64,000 bases of DNA from Astrothelium macrocarpum. Taxonomy: Eukaryota > Ascomycota > Dothideomycetes > Trypetheliales > Trypetheliaceae. Location of the stretch: assembly GCA_021030915.1 (NCBI GenBank), contig JAGEMR010000013.1, positions 248,001 through 312,000 on the forward strand, given 5' to 3'. Each line of letters opens with the position of its first letter. Positions within the stretch are counted from its first letter, which is position 1. Positions 1-11,302 of the stretch are shown piece after piece. The notes under the pieces were generated by a model. That model ran no database searches. It saw only the letters and a list, made by a program, of their open reading frames with translations, and was not told the origin of the DNA. Both the position numbers and the translations under genes were made by a program.

Positions 1-1169
1 CTTTGAATATTCCTTTTGCCGGTCTAGACGCCATCTCTCCTGGTGATCTCGGAGACGCTCCCAAGATTCGGTTTGGAATCTCTGGTGGGGTTGTCATACT
101 GCCGGGGTGAGCTAGGCTATTGGGCATATCTATAGGCGGTGGTGGTGGTTCGCGAGTGGGCTTTGCTGGTAACCGATTGGTCGAGGTAGCCTTGATCGTA
201 TGGTCACTAGATTGAAGTGATCTTTGAGCCTGCTTGGGCAACGGTTTGCGTCGAGTTGTTGGGGTTGTGGACGACTGCACAGAAGGTGTCACCCTTGCCG
301 TTGATTCTGTGGGAGGCGACGTTGCGAACACTGGAACGTCCAATGCCGAACGAGAGTCTCTACCATCATGTGAGACAGCGACCGCTGTGCCTGAATTGCC
401 TGCAGAGAGACTGGGCGATGCAAGCTGAGACGGTCTTCTTTGCTTTCCATGGCCCTCAAGATAGGTGGTGATGCATTTCTCGATGATCATTGCAGTACGC
501 TCATTCGAAATCGGCAGTGCTTTGAGCATGTTAGCATAGAATTGGGATTACCAGGCCTTCCTGAACACTATTTGGATTCCCACCTTTTCTATTAGGCACG
601 AGCGAAGGACTCGTATTGCTGCTTGTCCCTGGATGCTCTTGCAGTTTACTTCTGATAGTATCCCATACTCTTGGTTGCATGTCATTCACAGCGATGCAAG
701 TCGGACACTTGAATGTCATTGCTTCTCTCGGGACTTGCACTGATGAATCACAAGTCATGCAATGAGCAATGCTAGTCTCTTGGTCTTCCGCCTTTGTACC
801 CGTTTTCTTGGCTGGACTGGTGGAGAGCAGATCTTCTGGACCGGATGCCAAGCCATCGTCACTACTGCTGTCGATGCCGAGATTGCCATTTGAACGAGGA
901 TTGCTTCTCTTTCTGAAGATGCCTAAGGAATGACTGGTTGATCGTGAATGTGGTCGAGAATTTGTGTTGGTCCGAATTGGTACAGCGACACTATTGCTTT
1001 CTTCAGGTCTAGCATGAGCAGTCCGGTCTGGTCCGCTATTGGATCTAGGTGGAGGATGAGGTAAGGGTCTGTCGTTGTTGGCGGGGGTGGAACGAGTTGA
1101 ATAAGTAGGGGTGGAGCTCAAGGGGGCATTACTGCTGGCTGAAAGGAAGCGAGTAGACCACGACGGCAT
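1..1169 (-). CDS. HUL4-like HECT-type E3 ubiquitin ligase, N-terminal part (partial)
   Basis: Exons 584..1169 and 1..519 on the minus strand; the gene runs off the left edge, so the HECT domain is not visible. I start at the ATG at 1169 (MPSW...), because a MPSW beginning followed by a Ser/Pro-rich stretch is what I know from fungal HUL4-type ligases; an upstream in-frame ATG at 1232 would add 21 residues. The 64-bp intron 520..583 (GTGGGA...GCTAACATGCTCAAAG) preserves phase and removes a stop. Around residues 145-175 is a CxxC...CxxC zinc-ribbon-like segment followed by an Asn-Asp pair, which in this family precedes the HECT-containing region. After the intron comes an amphipathic stretch (ISNERTAMIIEKCITTYL) and then low-complexity Pro/Ser/Thr. 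The family ubiquitinates misfolded or chromatin proteins. The assignment rests on the N-terminus only. Confidence 0.6.
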
Positions 1170-1996
1170 TGGAATTCGATCATTGATTTCGCTGTGATGG
1201 CGAAGGCCAGTATGCAATGGCCTGCCATTCACAACTCATCTTTGTAGTCCTGTGAGCAAAAGACGCGAATCAATGGATCGGGAGTGGTACCGATTTACGC
1301 CAAGAACATCCCGTGCCAGCGACAAAGAGTCTCGGCCTTTGGTACTCGATCTGGAGAGATCCACTCCACCAATCTCGGAAACGAATGTCAAACTATTCCG
1401 TCAAATAGGAATAGCACAGATGAAAGTGTGAGAAAGGAGCTCAGTCGTAAAGATTGCATAGTAGTAGGAGGGCAGCTTCCGGCCAAGCTACCTCGTCACT
1501 GCCTTACGTATTCTAGGATGTGGGAACCTGAACAAAGCAACGAAATACGAGCTTGCGGCGTTCGCGCAATGTATCGGCGAATTAGAAAACGTGGGCATCA
1601 TGCAAGTCTGTTCAAAATCGACGGTGCACATCCTATTTAAAGCGAATACGATAATTGCTTTTCGGTTCGACCAATTTTTCTTTTTTTGAAACAGAGACAT
1701 TCGGGTTCAACACCCTTAAGATCCTTTAGCGGGATGGCACGTCGGCAATTGTTTGCTCACGGACACATTCGTCCCGCAACAGGATTTTGTGGCTTATTAT
1801 CTGTTCTGCAACGAAAAAGTCCGATTTAATATAGGTAAGAAGCTTATTGCCACACGCTGAATCCACTGCTCCCATGGCAACCTTGTCATTGAATTGACCT
1901 ACCCGTAATGCCTGGTAGACGTCACCGAATACCCAGCTACAGACCATGAACTGAAGCAAAGCATATTCTCGCCCTTTCCTGACCACTGGAAGTGTT
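1170..1996. other. intergenic region, no gene seen
   Basis: This stretch holds the 5' flank of the HUL4-like gene and the 3' flank of RPL15 (both on the minus strand). Open frames up to 118 codons occur but have no recognisable protein features. An oligo-T run lies at 1678-1686. Confidence 0.5.
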
Positions 1997-2826
1997 CTAT
2001 CGATACCTCCAGAGTGACAGAGTGTTGTGCCTCTTCCAAATCTTCCTCCTCCCAGACGTGGTGTGGTTGAACTTGTGGCCTCTGCCCAATCCACGCGACT
2101 TCTTGCCAGTAGCTGTAAGACCACGGGCTTCGCGATGCTGATATGTTTGTTAGTGGACGGGCCTACATTCGGTAGAATATGAAGGTACTGACTTTGTGGA
2201 CGGGTTTTACGATCCAATTGATGCGAGGATCTTTGCGGGTAGCCTTGTGTTGAGGATCGACGAGGATGACTTCATAGTATTTGTATCTAGAATCAAGTGT
2301 TAGTTTCTGCTTAGCATTACACGTTGGCATGACCCACGTCGAATCTTGGTTGATCCAGTACGAGTTGAGGACACGCAAGTTGGCACAACGACGCCCAACA
2401 CGTTCCTCGGCGGTAGAACGAAGAGAACGCTGGTACTTGAGCTGGTTCACACCCTGGTTGGTGGGCTTGCCTGTGCAAAGTCGATGATGAGCGTGGTTTA
2501 CTTTTGTTACAACTGAGTCAAACTTACCGTATGTGGCTCCCTTTGGTACAGGCTTCTTTCGGCCTCCACGTCTTACACGTATACGATATATGACATATCC
2601 TTGCTTGGCCTTATATCCAAGACGACGCGCCTTGTCAGGGCGAGAGGGACGGGAAGCACGGTGAACGACATTGAGTTGTCGCAGCTAAATGATGTACTCT
2701 CAGCAATGTTCAACGAGTAGCATCAAGAAGGTTTCTAACCTCCCAGCAGCGGACACGAAGTAAGAAGCGCAGAACATCTGATTGCTTCTTCTTCTGCAAC
2801 TCCTCCACGTACTTGAGAGCACCCAT
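1997..2826 (-). CDS. RPL15: 60S ribosomal protein L15 (eL15)
   Basis: Five exons: 2740..2826, 2528..2684, 2338..2470, 2193..2286, 1997..2137; four introns of 51-57 bp. The spliced frame is 612 nt, 203 residues, the expected length for eL15 (yeast 204). It opens MGALKYVEELQKKK and contains the hallmark segments VRVRRGGRKKPVPKGATYG, NQLKYQRSL, EERVGRRCANLRVLNSYW and DPRINWIV, ending in SLWRYR. eL15 is a core large-subunit protein that binds 28S and 5.8S rRNA near the exit tunnel. Intron 3 (2287..2337) is 51 nt with no in-frame stop, so its retention would insert 17 residues. The others break the frame or carry stops. Intron 4 begins with a non-consensus GTCAGT. Confidence 0.97.
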
Positions 2827-4563
2827 CTGGGTGGAGATGGATAATTAGCTTCTACTTTTCTGTAACATTCTAACTCTGGAGCCTCCTGTCGATTTGTAAG
2901 ATTCAGCTTACCTTGGAAGCAGTGCAGTGGACTGCACGGTAGCAATTCGATGCTGAATTTGATTGTAGAGCGGATGGGTTTTGGATGTCTGGGCGTGAAT
3001 ATTGCTTGGTGGGAATCTCGGATAATACTTTTTCCGATGAACTCCCGACCTAGATAAAGCAACCTAAGGTACTCAGCCCTGCGAACGTTTGAACCGTGAT
3101 GACTGCAGGCAACCATCTATACTCTCTATCATTATCCCATCTAGCTCTATATACTCCAATTCTAAATCACGGACCTCTGTCATGTTGGATGTCTGCAGCA
3201 ACAGAATTGCTGTCGTTGCGGTCTGAATAGATACTAATTACTACACTGGGCATGCAAGAGAGGCCTCTACACACGGCATGATTTCACACAACTAGCGACT
3301 ATTCTCCCATCTTCCGATTTGAATTCTTCCGCATCCGAGCCCCATATACAAGGCACACGGTGCATTTAACCTATCCTGATAAAGACAGTGTTGTTTGTTT
3401 TGAGAAAGATCGGCGAATTGCCTTTAGACCCACCTCCTAGGGGTAATCTACAATTGTGTAAGGCAATCTGAAATGCTTGGCATATTGGGCTGTATAGTTG
3501 AGGGGCTTGGTATGTTGTTAGCTGATTGAGGTTTCTTATCAAAGATAAGCCTGCTCTTATTGTAAACATATCGCAGGTAAAGCATGGATTTACGAAGTTC
3601 AAAAGTGAAATTCTTGATCCAACCAATCTGATACTTTTTCAGAGTTCTACAAAAAGTCGTGGACGGCTAGCCAGGAAAAGGAAAATATTCGAAAGCGCAA
3701 CAGTAGTACTATCACGGGCTGGAAAGAAGATCTGGAGAAGCTGGAGACTAAGCTTGATTGGATTATTGACTACTCTGGCAAATTCGCACGGTAGAAGATG
3801 AGCCTTGTTTGTATTGTCTTTAGCGCCATTCTCATCATACTGTTTAACATTAGCCAGCTGACATGGCGTGAAAAACACTTGAATCCAAGTTGATTCGATG
3901 TGAAGCTTCAAAAAATACGTTATTTACTTGGAAAAGCGTGTTGAAGGTTACAGTCCTCATACGAACCATCAGCATTTGCAACTTGTTTTTTGTGCTGTAA
4001 GTCGCGACTTTTTGGCCGAAAACACGGGAGAGGGTTATGAAGCTGGAGAGCACATGAAGCTCTAAATCTGCCCGACATTCGCGCGTCCCAATCCCCTCCC
4101 AGTATCGTAGCCAAAGCAGAAAGTCGGAATTTAGTCTGCCAGGTCTATGAAAGTAGTCACTATATCTTCTTGTGCCAAATAATTTTAAAAACCTTTGTTT
4201 AGCTGGTTTCGCTCCCATCAAAAGTTTAAACTTCCTTGATGTTTGGCGAGATTGGGAGTACTTTAATGCGATGATGGAAAGTAGTTCGAGTAGCAAACAC
4301 GTTTCTGTATTTCAGGTTCTGGGGTTAGATCTATCTTAGTTGATCCTGAATAAAAGATCTTGAACAGTAGAAGTCCACATCAGCTTTTTTGAAGTACTTA
4401 TTCATCGTTAGTTTGGATTGCTTCAGTAAGGTAATCTTTCCGATGATCGTGGCTGAACCTCGGGCCGGGCGTGAAGAGCTTGAGCACAAATTGAATACCC
4501 CCTTGCATTGGTTACACTTCGATACTTTACAATGCTCATGGCTCCCTTCACTCTTCAATTTCG
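2827..4563. other. 1.7-kb intergenic region without a supported gene
   Basis: Upstream DNA of RPL15 (leftwards) and of the gene at 4564 (rightwards). Open frames of 60-148 codons exist on both strands but none resembles a known family and none has convincing splice partners. Moderately AT-rich. Confidence 0.4.
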
Positions 4564-5856
4564 ATGATTGCTCGTGCTGTGAAGTTCCCAATCCTTCACG
4601 TTTTCCGAATCGCGGCTCCAGCAAGCCGGCCGCCGGTTTTGACTGTGAACGAGAATCATATTCTCCAGCATCGACGTGCAGTCTCTCTTCTCCATTATGC
4701 AATAAAAAAAGAGACAAATGGCGGACACAGAATAAGAGAATGGTCTGATTTCAAAATCGCGAAGTCGGAGGATGTTTATCTCAAGCTTAGCACATCCCCA
4801 GGCTGCAACTGGCCGAAGAAAAAGCCACCGAAGCCAAAGATAAAGGAACCAGATGGCTTAGATACGCAAGGCGAGAAAGAGTTAAATAGGGGCGATGAGA
4901 GGGCACTGGTCTCAAGGAACATTCCGTCTACCGAGATTCAACAAGATGCACCCATAGAAGAGGTGGAAAGGCCGTCACCTGTCAATGGAATATACACACT
5001 CGACAAAGTCTTGGAAATGGTTGGGCCCAGGAGAGCTCTTTTACCAGTCTGGACGACTTCAGGCGAGAGGCTGCTCGAGTATAAGATCGAGGACATCCCA
5101 GAACCAAAGGAAAGGTTCAAGCTCAACAAACAAAGGTTTCCAGTGTATGGTATTCAGAACGCACACCCAAAGGACGTTCGTTTCCACGGAGGGCATTCAA
5201 ACGATTTTATCATTTACCGCCTCGGCCAAGCTTATGCGCATCTTGACGCCGGAATGATCATTGAAGTCCAAATCTACCATGGCGCTTCCAAAAAGACCAA
5301 AAAGGACAATGAAGCTACGAAGAGAATGGCCGGTGAATGTCCGCATCTTCGGCCAGATGTCCTCGTAAAGGCCATGCCAGAAGGTTCGGAAGTGTGGCTT
5401 GAGCCGCAGGTAAGCAAAAGACCATATGGCTTTGTGATTGCTCCGCGAAGGGTGATTGAAACGAGATCTTCGCAAAGCCTTAGTCAGGTGTTCAGGAATA
5501 GACGGCAACTGCATATCGACATGAATGCAGACTCGCAAACAGATCACTGGAGATTAGCGAAGATTAAGTTGAATAAGAAAGGACGACCAACGAATAAAGA
5601 AGTCTTTAAATCATTTCTACATTTCCAGAGAAATAAGAAAGAAGGACATGAAGGTAGAGTGCTGGACCAGAATGGGAATTGGGTTTGGGTACCGGAGCTA
5701 CAGAGTTATTCGGCACGGAGGCAACTCAGAAAGGCTCAAACGCAGGAGCTCAAAGAACCCGGCAAAATGACAAAGTTCGAGTTATCCTCCAGGCAACGCT
5801 TTGATCGTCATTTCGGCTTTGATGAGCGACGGGGAATGCTACTTCCTACCGCATAG
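4564..5856 (+). CDS. hypothetical protein, possibly mitochondrial, with an IF3 C-terminal-like region
   Basis: Uninterrupted 430-codon frame. The first ~45 residues are rich in Arg, Ser and Ala with no acidic residue for 28 positions, fitting a mitochondrial presequence. Residues ~205-300 read KDVRFHG..., then an amphipathic helix ending in LDAGM, a strand IIEVQIYHG, a spacer, and a strand pair closing with YGFVIAPRR. Order and spacing resemble the C-terminal domain of translation initiation factor IF3 (KEI..., helix, KVKVTLRFRG, MVLAP). I see no IF3 N-terminal domain, and the tail after residue 330 is Lys/Arg-rich. It may be a divergent mitochondrial IF3-like or ribosome-associated protein, or an unrelated protein with a similar alternation. 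No introns are needed. The expression and reality of the ORF are well supported by its length and codon regularity. Confidence 0.55.
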   Translation: MIARAVKFPILHVFRIAAPASRPPVLTVNENHILQHRRAVSLLHYAIKKETNGGHRIREWSDFKIAKSEDVYLKLSTSPGCNWPKKKPPKPKIKEPDGLDTQGEKELNRGDERALVSRNIPSTEIQQDAPIEEVERPSPVNGIYTLDKVLEMVGPRRALLPVWTTSGERLLEYKIEDIPEPKERFKLNKQRFPVYGIQNAHPKDVRFHGGHSNDFIIYRLGQAYAHLDAGMIIEVQIYHGASKKTKKDNEATKRMAGECPHLRPDVLVKAMPEGSEVWLEPQVSKRPYGFVIAPRRVIETRSSQSLSQVFRNRRQLHIDMNADSQTDHWRLAKIKLNKKGRPTNKEVFKSFLHFQRNKKEGHEGRVLDQNGNWVWVPELQSYSARRQLRKAQTQELKEPGKMTKFELSSRQRFDRHFGFDERRGMLLPTA

Positions 5857-6084
5857 TCATAGAAGTATATGATTCGAAACCCAGTTGTGGGCGCCTTGGA
5901 CTGGCCGTTAGACTTAGAAGAAGGCTATCAGGCAAAGCCCCAGCTTACGTGCTGGGTATACCATGAATCTTGCTACTAAGGTATCGCGACATGGGCTTCC
6001 AACGGCGCAGAGGAGTGGATCTTTGGCCGCCGGGTTACAGCTCACTTAGTACGTTTCTGCAAGGCAATGTTCGATATGTTGAGG

Positions 6085-6376
6085 CTACTCAATTCATCTA
6101 CCATCGCTCACAAACCTTTCATCCATACAATTACTCTTCTTTCCAAATCCCTCTCAACAAATCTGCTCCCCATACTGCTATTGGTACGAATAGCCCACTC
6201 GCAACACCAAATTTCATGTTGAGCCACCATCCCTCTCCTCCCAGCGTCCGCACCGCATCCAGCGCCAGTCTACCCACTGTTCGAATTAGCGGCCCATGCA
6301 AAAGATACGATGCATACGAGATCTGCCCAAAGTACATCGCCACTCTGCTTTTAAACAGGCCCACCAGTGGATGCAA
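6085..6376 (-). pseudogene. acyltransferase-3 family remnant (C-terminal fragment)
   Basis: The minus-strand frame 6131..6376 reads FGQISYASYLLHGPLIRTVG followed by two hydrophobic stretches. This is the typical membrane segment near the C-terminus of fungal acyltransferase-3 (O-acyltransferase) proteins, where the LGRISYALYLVHGP-type motif occurs. There is no ATG, the frame upstream is closed by a stop, and the rest of the roughly 400-residue protein is absent. Downstream the expected D-E-R-F-V tail appears in a shifted frame, so at least one frameshift is present. I read it as a decayed copy. The neighbouring O-methyltransferase and tyrosinase remnant suggest an eroded secondary-metabolite locus. 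Confidence 0.6.
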
Positions 6377-6951
6377 TAAGAAATGTCACCCGCGACCGCG
6401 AAAGATATAATCGCCGTATTCTTCATAGAGAGATCCTCAGCAATAATAATCAAGAGCGTCTTGAGAGATATTTTATGTTGAATTATTGACGGGCGTTAAT
6501 ATTTTGGGATGGGATGGGGCCCTTCCTATGAGTCCGGCGGCAGTTGTATCTCTTGCGGTTGTAGCCGACATTTTTTATCGCAACCCCTGGTGGCATGCAG
6601 TTACTTCAACGGTCTTGTATGCCGGCTTCCATAACATTTTCCGAGGTCCAGGCCTTCGTCATTCTCCATCATAATGCAGACGGAGTACTTTGAACCGAGG
6701 CGATACTGCACTACATGTGTTTCAGCTTCTGCAAGCCTTCTGTTCCCACTCTTATTTCCGAACATCTCCAGCCCATGAACTTCACACTGCTGTAGCACTA
6801 GTATCGCTCGTTTTTTGTTTTTGATGTAGTCTGCCGTATCAAGCGATTGGTCGTAGTGACAGTAGTTATTGAAGTGCTCTTTTCTGTTTAAAGTCTTGCA
6901 TACTAGAGTCATCTGGTCTGGCCCATGGCACTTCATTCAGCCATGAGCCAA
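6377..6951. other. intergenic region, no gene seen
   Basis: Sequence between the acyltransferase remnant and the end of the O-methyltransferase gene. No upstream part of the acyltransferase could be found here on either strand, and the short frames have no recognisable content. Confidence 0.4.
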
Positions 6952-8467
6952 TCAGACAATGCAATTGACTTCATTCTCCTCTCCTCTCCATACAACGTCG
7001 ATGAGCCCGAGCGCTGCTCCTGTTGGTGTAAAAACACGCAGGACTTTGAAACGCGCATCAGCCTCTTCGAATAACTGCTGCCAGTCTTCCTCGTCACGCT
7101 CCCTCGCATTGCAGATCGACATCATCAGCATGTCCATCGCTCTACACTATCAGTTAGCACTGGCTCAGCCCAATCCTCAACACTTAAGCGCAATCCTAAC
7201 GTACCGAATCTGCCGCTCCTGCCTTAATGGCATCTTGCCCGGTTCTGGCAGGATCATGTCATGCACAAGCACTCTCGCGCCTACTTGCAGCGCCGGCACC
7301 AGCATGCGCAGGATCTTGATGACACTTGCGTCAGCCCAATTATGGAAGATCTGTCGGAAGATGTATGCGGCGGCGACGACGGGCTGCGGAGTGAAGAAGT
7401 CATGCTCCATAAACTCGATGCGCGATGCAACTGCAGACGGCAGGGCAGAGCGGTCGATGCTCTGTACAATATGGGGTAGCTCTTGCACGATGAAATGGAG
7501 GGTGGAGTTGCCAGCGGCGAGGGCGGCGCAGAGCTCACCGTAAGAGCCACCAAGATTGACGACGGCAGCGCTGCCGAGGGTGGACCAGGGGAAATTGGTA
7601 GCAAGATGAGCGTGGGACATTGAGAGGGAGGCATTGAAGGCAGCCATGGAGCTAGCGAAGCGTTTGGCCTTCGCTGGCTCCTTGCCAAAGGTCTCGAATA
7701 ACGATTGGCCGTTATGAGCGAGTGCCCAGCCCTGGGGAGAAGTCAATATCGCCGATGACGACAGTTGTCTCATCTAATATCCAGAAGAGCGAGGGTGCTC
7801 ACAGTCTTTGCTGGATCCTGCTCCTTGTTTTGTTCCATGGCATCTACTGTCTGCTGGCCGTTAGGGTTTCGCATCTCCCTATCCTGAAGCGTAAAAGATC
7901 CAACACACCCGCGCAAAGCTCTGGTAACAATCGTCAAACATAACACCAAGTCCGTCTCGTGCTCTCTGATCATCTGCTAGCCGCCGTGAGGCCGCACTAT
8001 GGGAAATTACACCCTTGCGCGGCTCGCGGAACACGTAGTGGTGAGTGATGGCAAAACGCACAATGCGGCGGACATCGGGTTCATTAAGGCCGCACTTGGC
8101 AGCCAGCTCCTTGAAGGTGATGGAGCCAGAGACGGGGACCTTACGAGCCATGTCATAGCGTGAGATGGCCTCGAGGCTGGCGGCGTTCAACTATATGAGA
8201 TGTAAACGGAGTGACAGCAAGAGATGGAATAATTTAACACACGATGGGCCGAAGAAGCTCATCTGGACCTTGCAGCAGAGCCTGCAACTCTGCTGAGGCG
8301 TTGAGGGCAGCATTGCGCGCACCTTCCACTTCAGGGGTGACGTGGAGGTTTACGGGACCATCCTCGTTGAAAGAAGGGGCTGGGAGCGAGTCGGAAGCAA
8401 GAAACTCGTCAATCTTCTGTGAATTGAGAGAGATTTCGGCTGAGAGCTCCGCGATTCTTGATACCAT
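6952..8467 (-). CDS. SAM-dependent O-methyltransferase (plant/fungal polyketide type)
   Basis: Five exons: 8243..8467, 7909..8190, 7803..7850, 7205..7731, 6952..7141; 1272 nt, 423 residues, normal for the family. The N-terminal third has the winged-helix dimerisation fold (SRYDMARKVPV, FKELAAKCGLNEPDVRRIVRFAI). The SAM-binding core shows a slightly changed motif I (VVNLGGSYG instead of VDVGGSxG), then FRQIFHNWAD with the usual catalytic-region HxW and GARVLVHDMILPEPG. The C-terminus RAMDMLMMSICNARER is standard. Relatives methylate phenolic hydroxyls of polyketides, for example in sterigmatocystin-type pathways. Exon 3 is only 48 nt. All splice phases agree and no stop interrupts the frame, so this gene looks intact although its neighbours are broken. 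Substrate unknown. Confidence 0.85.
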
Positions 8468-9469
8468 AGTATCTGTGGCTTGGTAGAAGAAGGCCGTATG
8501 TTGTGAACGAAATAAGCCTGACTATCCTAGGATCCGGGCTTCGTTCATTATTAAGTACATGCTCCACATACAGCAAAGATAGACATTTCCAGTCGACATG
8601 ACCAACGAAAACAGTGTGCGGTGCATATGCGAGGCTGCATTGAGGTCACCCTGACCAGGGATGGCTGCAGAACCCGACGTTTTTGGAAACTCGTCCTAAG
8701 TTCGTCAGGTAGCATAAACAATTTTTAAAGTTAAATCGTAAGCGGAAGCAGGACCAAATAACGAGCGTGACGTAGGTGTGCCTGTCCCCAATGACTGTTT
8801 TTCTAGATCTCTAGCCGCACCTCGCTTTCAACCGGGACAGATCACGCCAAATATGGACACCGCGCCGAATTTGCAGGTACCGGTAACAGTAATTGGGCAC
8901 ACACCAATATTGCGGGTTTTGCCATGTCGAGTGGAATATGCCGTCTAGCTTGTAGCATGTATGTGAGTTTCTTGAAGCCGAATTGGTTGTTTTTAACGGA
9001 GCCAGCTATGAATTAAATAACGAAAAGGAGAGCTCTCCGACCAGTCTATTTCGGAAGCCATAAAAGGGACCAAAATCACCCGCATGAGCGGAGACAGTAC
9101 GCAGGCGAGCAAATCTCGCTTTTTCCTCTGTGCCTTCTCAATGTGATCGCCCTTGTTAGTTCACATATACTGACAATACGTATTTAGTAGGGAACTGATT
9201 TTTACATGCCTTTCTTCGTACCTCTATCGCCACGGCGCGCATTGGACATGTCCTCTCACTTGCTGGCTACTACAAACCCGAGCAAAGACGACCTTCGAGG
9301 ACATAGTCCAAACATTCCCGCTCCTCTCCGCCCCGCAGAATGATGGTGAGATATATGTCGACGAGAAAGTACGTGGCTACTTTCCTCCACCACCGGAACG
9401 GCGGTTGAGGCTTGTGGTAGCCCTGTACCTCGCTGTCATTGGCGTGTTTGCTGCCTTGGTGGGAAGCAG
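8468..9469. other. intergenic region upstream of O-methyltransferase and of tyrosinase remnant
   Basis: About 1 kb with the O-methyltransferase promoter at its left end. I looked here for the missing CuA half of the tyrosinase and did not find a histidine pattern or readable frame that would supply it. The stretch 9280..9330 is C-rich (see findings). Confidence 0.4.
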
Positions 9470-9959
9470 ACCAGATCAAGCCGCACTATCTCTCGCGCAA
9501 CTTCCAGCCGCCCAGCGACATAGCGCGGTAGTACAGCGCGCGCGTGTCTGCACCCGCTATCGTCGCGTTGGTGGCGACGACCAAGTGCAAGGTATTTCAT
9601 CTGGGCATGGAGAACGGGCCGCACCTGGCGATGCCGCATGGTATGCTGGGCGACTTCTTAGTAGACACCGCGCCATACGGTGAGTTTTGAAGCCACTGGG
9701 CTGCACGTCAGGGCTAACTCGACGGTGTCTAGATCCAGTATTCTTCCTGTATCACGTCCAGCTGGATAGACTGTGGTGGAAGTGGCAGCGGGCGCGGCCA
9801 GAGCGGCTGCGCGAGTACAATGGGGCGAGCGCTAGACACAGTGAGCGGGCGGCATCGCTGAAGGACCGTCTGGATATGGGTGCGCTGGCACTTGCGGTTG
9901 CGGTAGGGGATGTAATCAGCACGGAGGCTGGGCTGCTGTGCTATCAGTATGCGTATTGA
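9470..9959 (+). pseudogene. tyrosinase, broken copy retaining the CuB half
   Basis: Reading from 9474, the frame gives KPHYLSRNF, then after an in-frame TAG at 9529..9531 a stretch ending NGPHLAMPHGMLGDF (CuB histidines). An intron 9680..9732 with consensus GTGAGT and TCTAG follows, and then DPVFFLYHVQLDRLWWKWQ. The last part matches the tyrosinase CuB signature D-P-x-F-x3-H-x3-D, with the ligand histidine kept, and the C-terminus ends GLLCYQYAY as in secreted fungal tyrosinases. The CuA half and signal peptide are missing and the TAG cannot be spliced out. I therefore call it a pseudogene. Intact relatives oxidise phenols to quinones, for example in pigment formation. A sequencing error at the TAG would not rescue the missing N-terminal half. 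Confidence 0.65.
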
Positions 9960-11302
9960 TGACGGTCAAATTCCTGGTATGACGTCTCACCTATTATGAG
10001 ATATTGTCTAACATTAGACAAAATCACATCGTAGGCAGGACCATCGAGTCCTTGGTAAGTTTAGGTAGCTTGATTTTGATATCAAGGATCTCAAAACTAG
10101 GTCTCGGAATTGAGCCGCTCAAACATACTTTTGTAGAACTGAAGAAATTATCAATCAATACCAGGTAGATGGGTAAAATTAATGACGCCTACAGTAACTG
10201 GATGCTGATCAAGCAAATCTGGCTTTTAAAGAACTTCCATGAGAAGCGTCTTAGTGGAAATTTGCTTGTTCAGAGTAGCTGGCAATGCACGACATTCCTC
10301 TTCCCTCCAAGACTTTTGCCACCACAAGGTCCATGGGGTCGTTATGTGTTCAGATTCAGGGTTAAGAGGTTGGGCATCCTTGCACTCGTCAACTAGATTT
10401 GATCTCGTCGGTCCTGAGACTTCCTGAGCCATTAGCGCTGGCTCGTTATTCGAGGGATCAGAGAGACCCTCATATGTATCCGGTCCACTCCGGGACTTGC
10501 CGGTTCCTAATGTTCTTTGTACCATTAGCACCAGCTCTGTATTCAAAGCAATAGACTTGGGGAGATCCACATAATGACCAAGTTGTTTCGAGACGTTTGC
10601 TCAACCTGAGTCTTCTAGTACTACTTGCTCAGATCTTGAATACAGCGGATCTGGAGTTGGGAAACTCTCATGCTTGCTCATTCGTGCTCGGATAGCGAAT
10701 CAATAGCAAGGAGGAAAATGTGTATCGGTTGGTTATCACTGGTTATGAATAACGAGGACCTAGACCATGTCGGCTTCGTCAAGTGCCCCAATCAGCTTGA
10801 CGCTGAGCTTACCCGACCAAGGTTCTTTGAGTTTGTCGTCAAGCACTTCCAGAATTGGAGTAATGCCATTCTCAGTCGTCTAAGCAAATAGAGCTATCCA
10901 TCACATCGAGCATCAGCTTCCTTCATCTATGACGACCATAGAAAGCGAAATTAGACTGATGTCAAAGGCCTATACGGCCGCGATGATGTTTGGCAAGGTG
11001 ATATGTTGAGAAGGCAGTGAACTCTCCGGATAGTGCAAAACCTTCCATGAATGCTTTCCACGACCCAATCACAATGGCGAGGAAAGAAGAAAGGGCGGGA
11101 AGGGAAAAGAGGTATAGAGAAGCACTAGGGGTCGCAAAAACAACTATCGTAATCTGTAAACGAGATAATCCGCAGTACACATTTTGGGGAGACTCTCAAC
11201 CACAATCGCGATTCTCACAGATATTCCTCAATAACAAGCCCGGCATTCTCGATAGCTCGAAAGTGCGTTACATGTATGGGGGTCTCTTGAATGTTCGAGC
11301 CG
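9960..11302. other. gene-poor stretch, no supported gene
   Basis: Frames up to 114 codons (for example minus strand 10226..10570) have no recognisable domain or splice partners. The DNA appears to be ordinary, moderately AT-rich intergenic sequence. Confidence 0.35.

Noticed and set aside
9745..9770. Loss of a copper ligand in tyrosinase (FFLYH instead of FFLHH)
   Set aside because: The CuB ligand in D-P-x-F-x3-H-x3-D is the second histidine, which is present. The gene is broken for other reasons.
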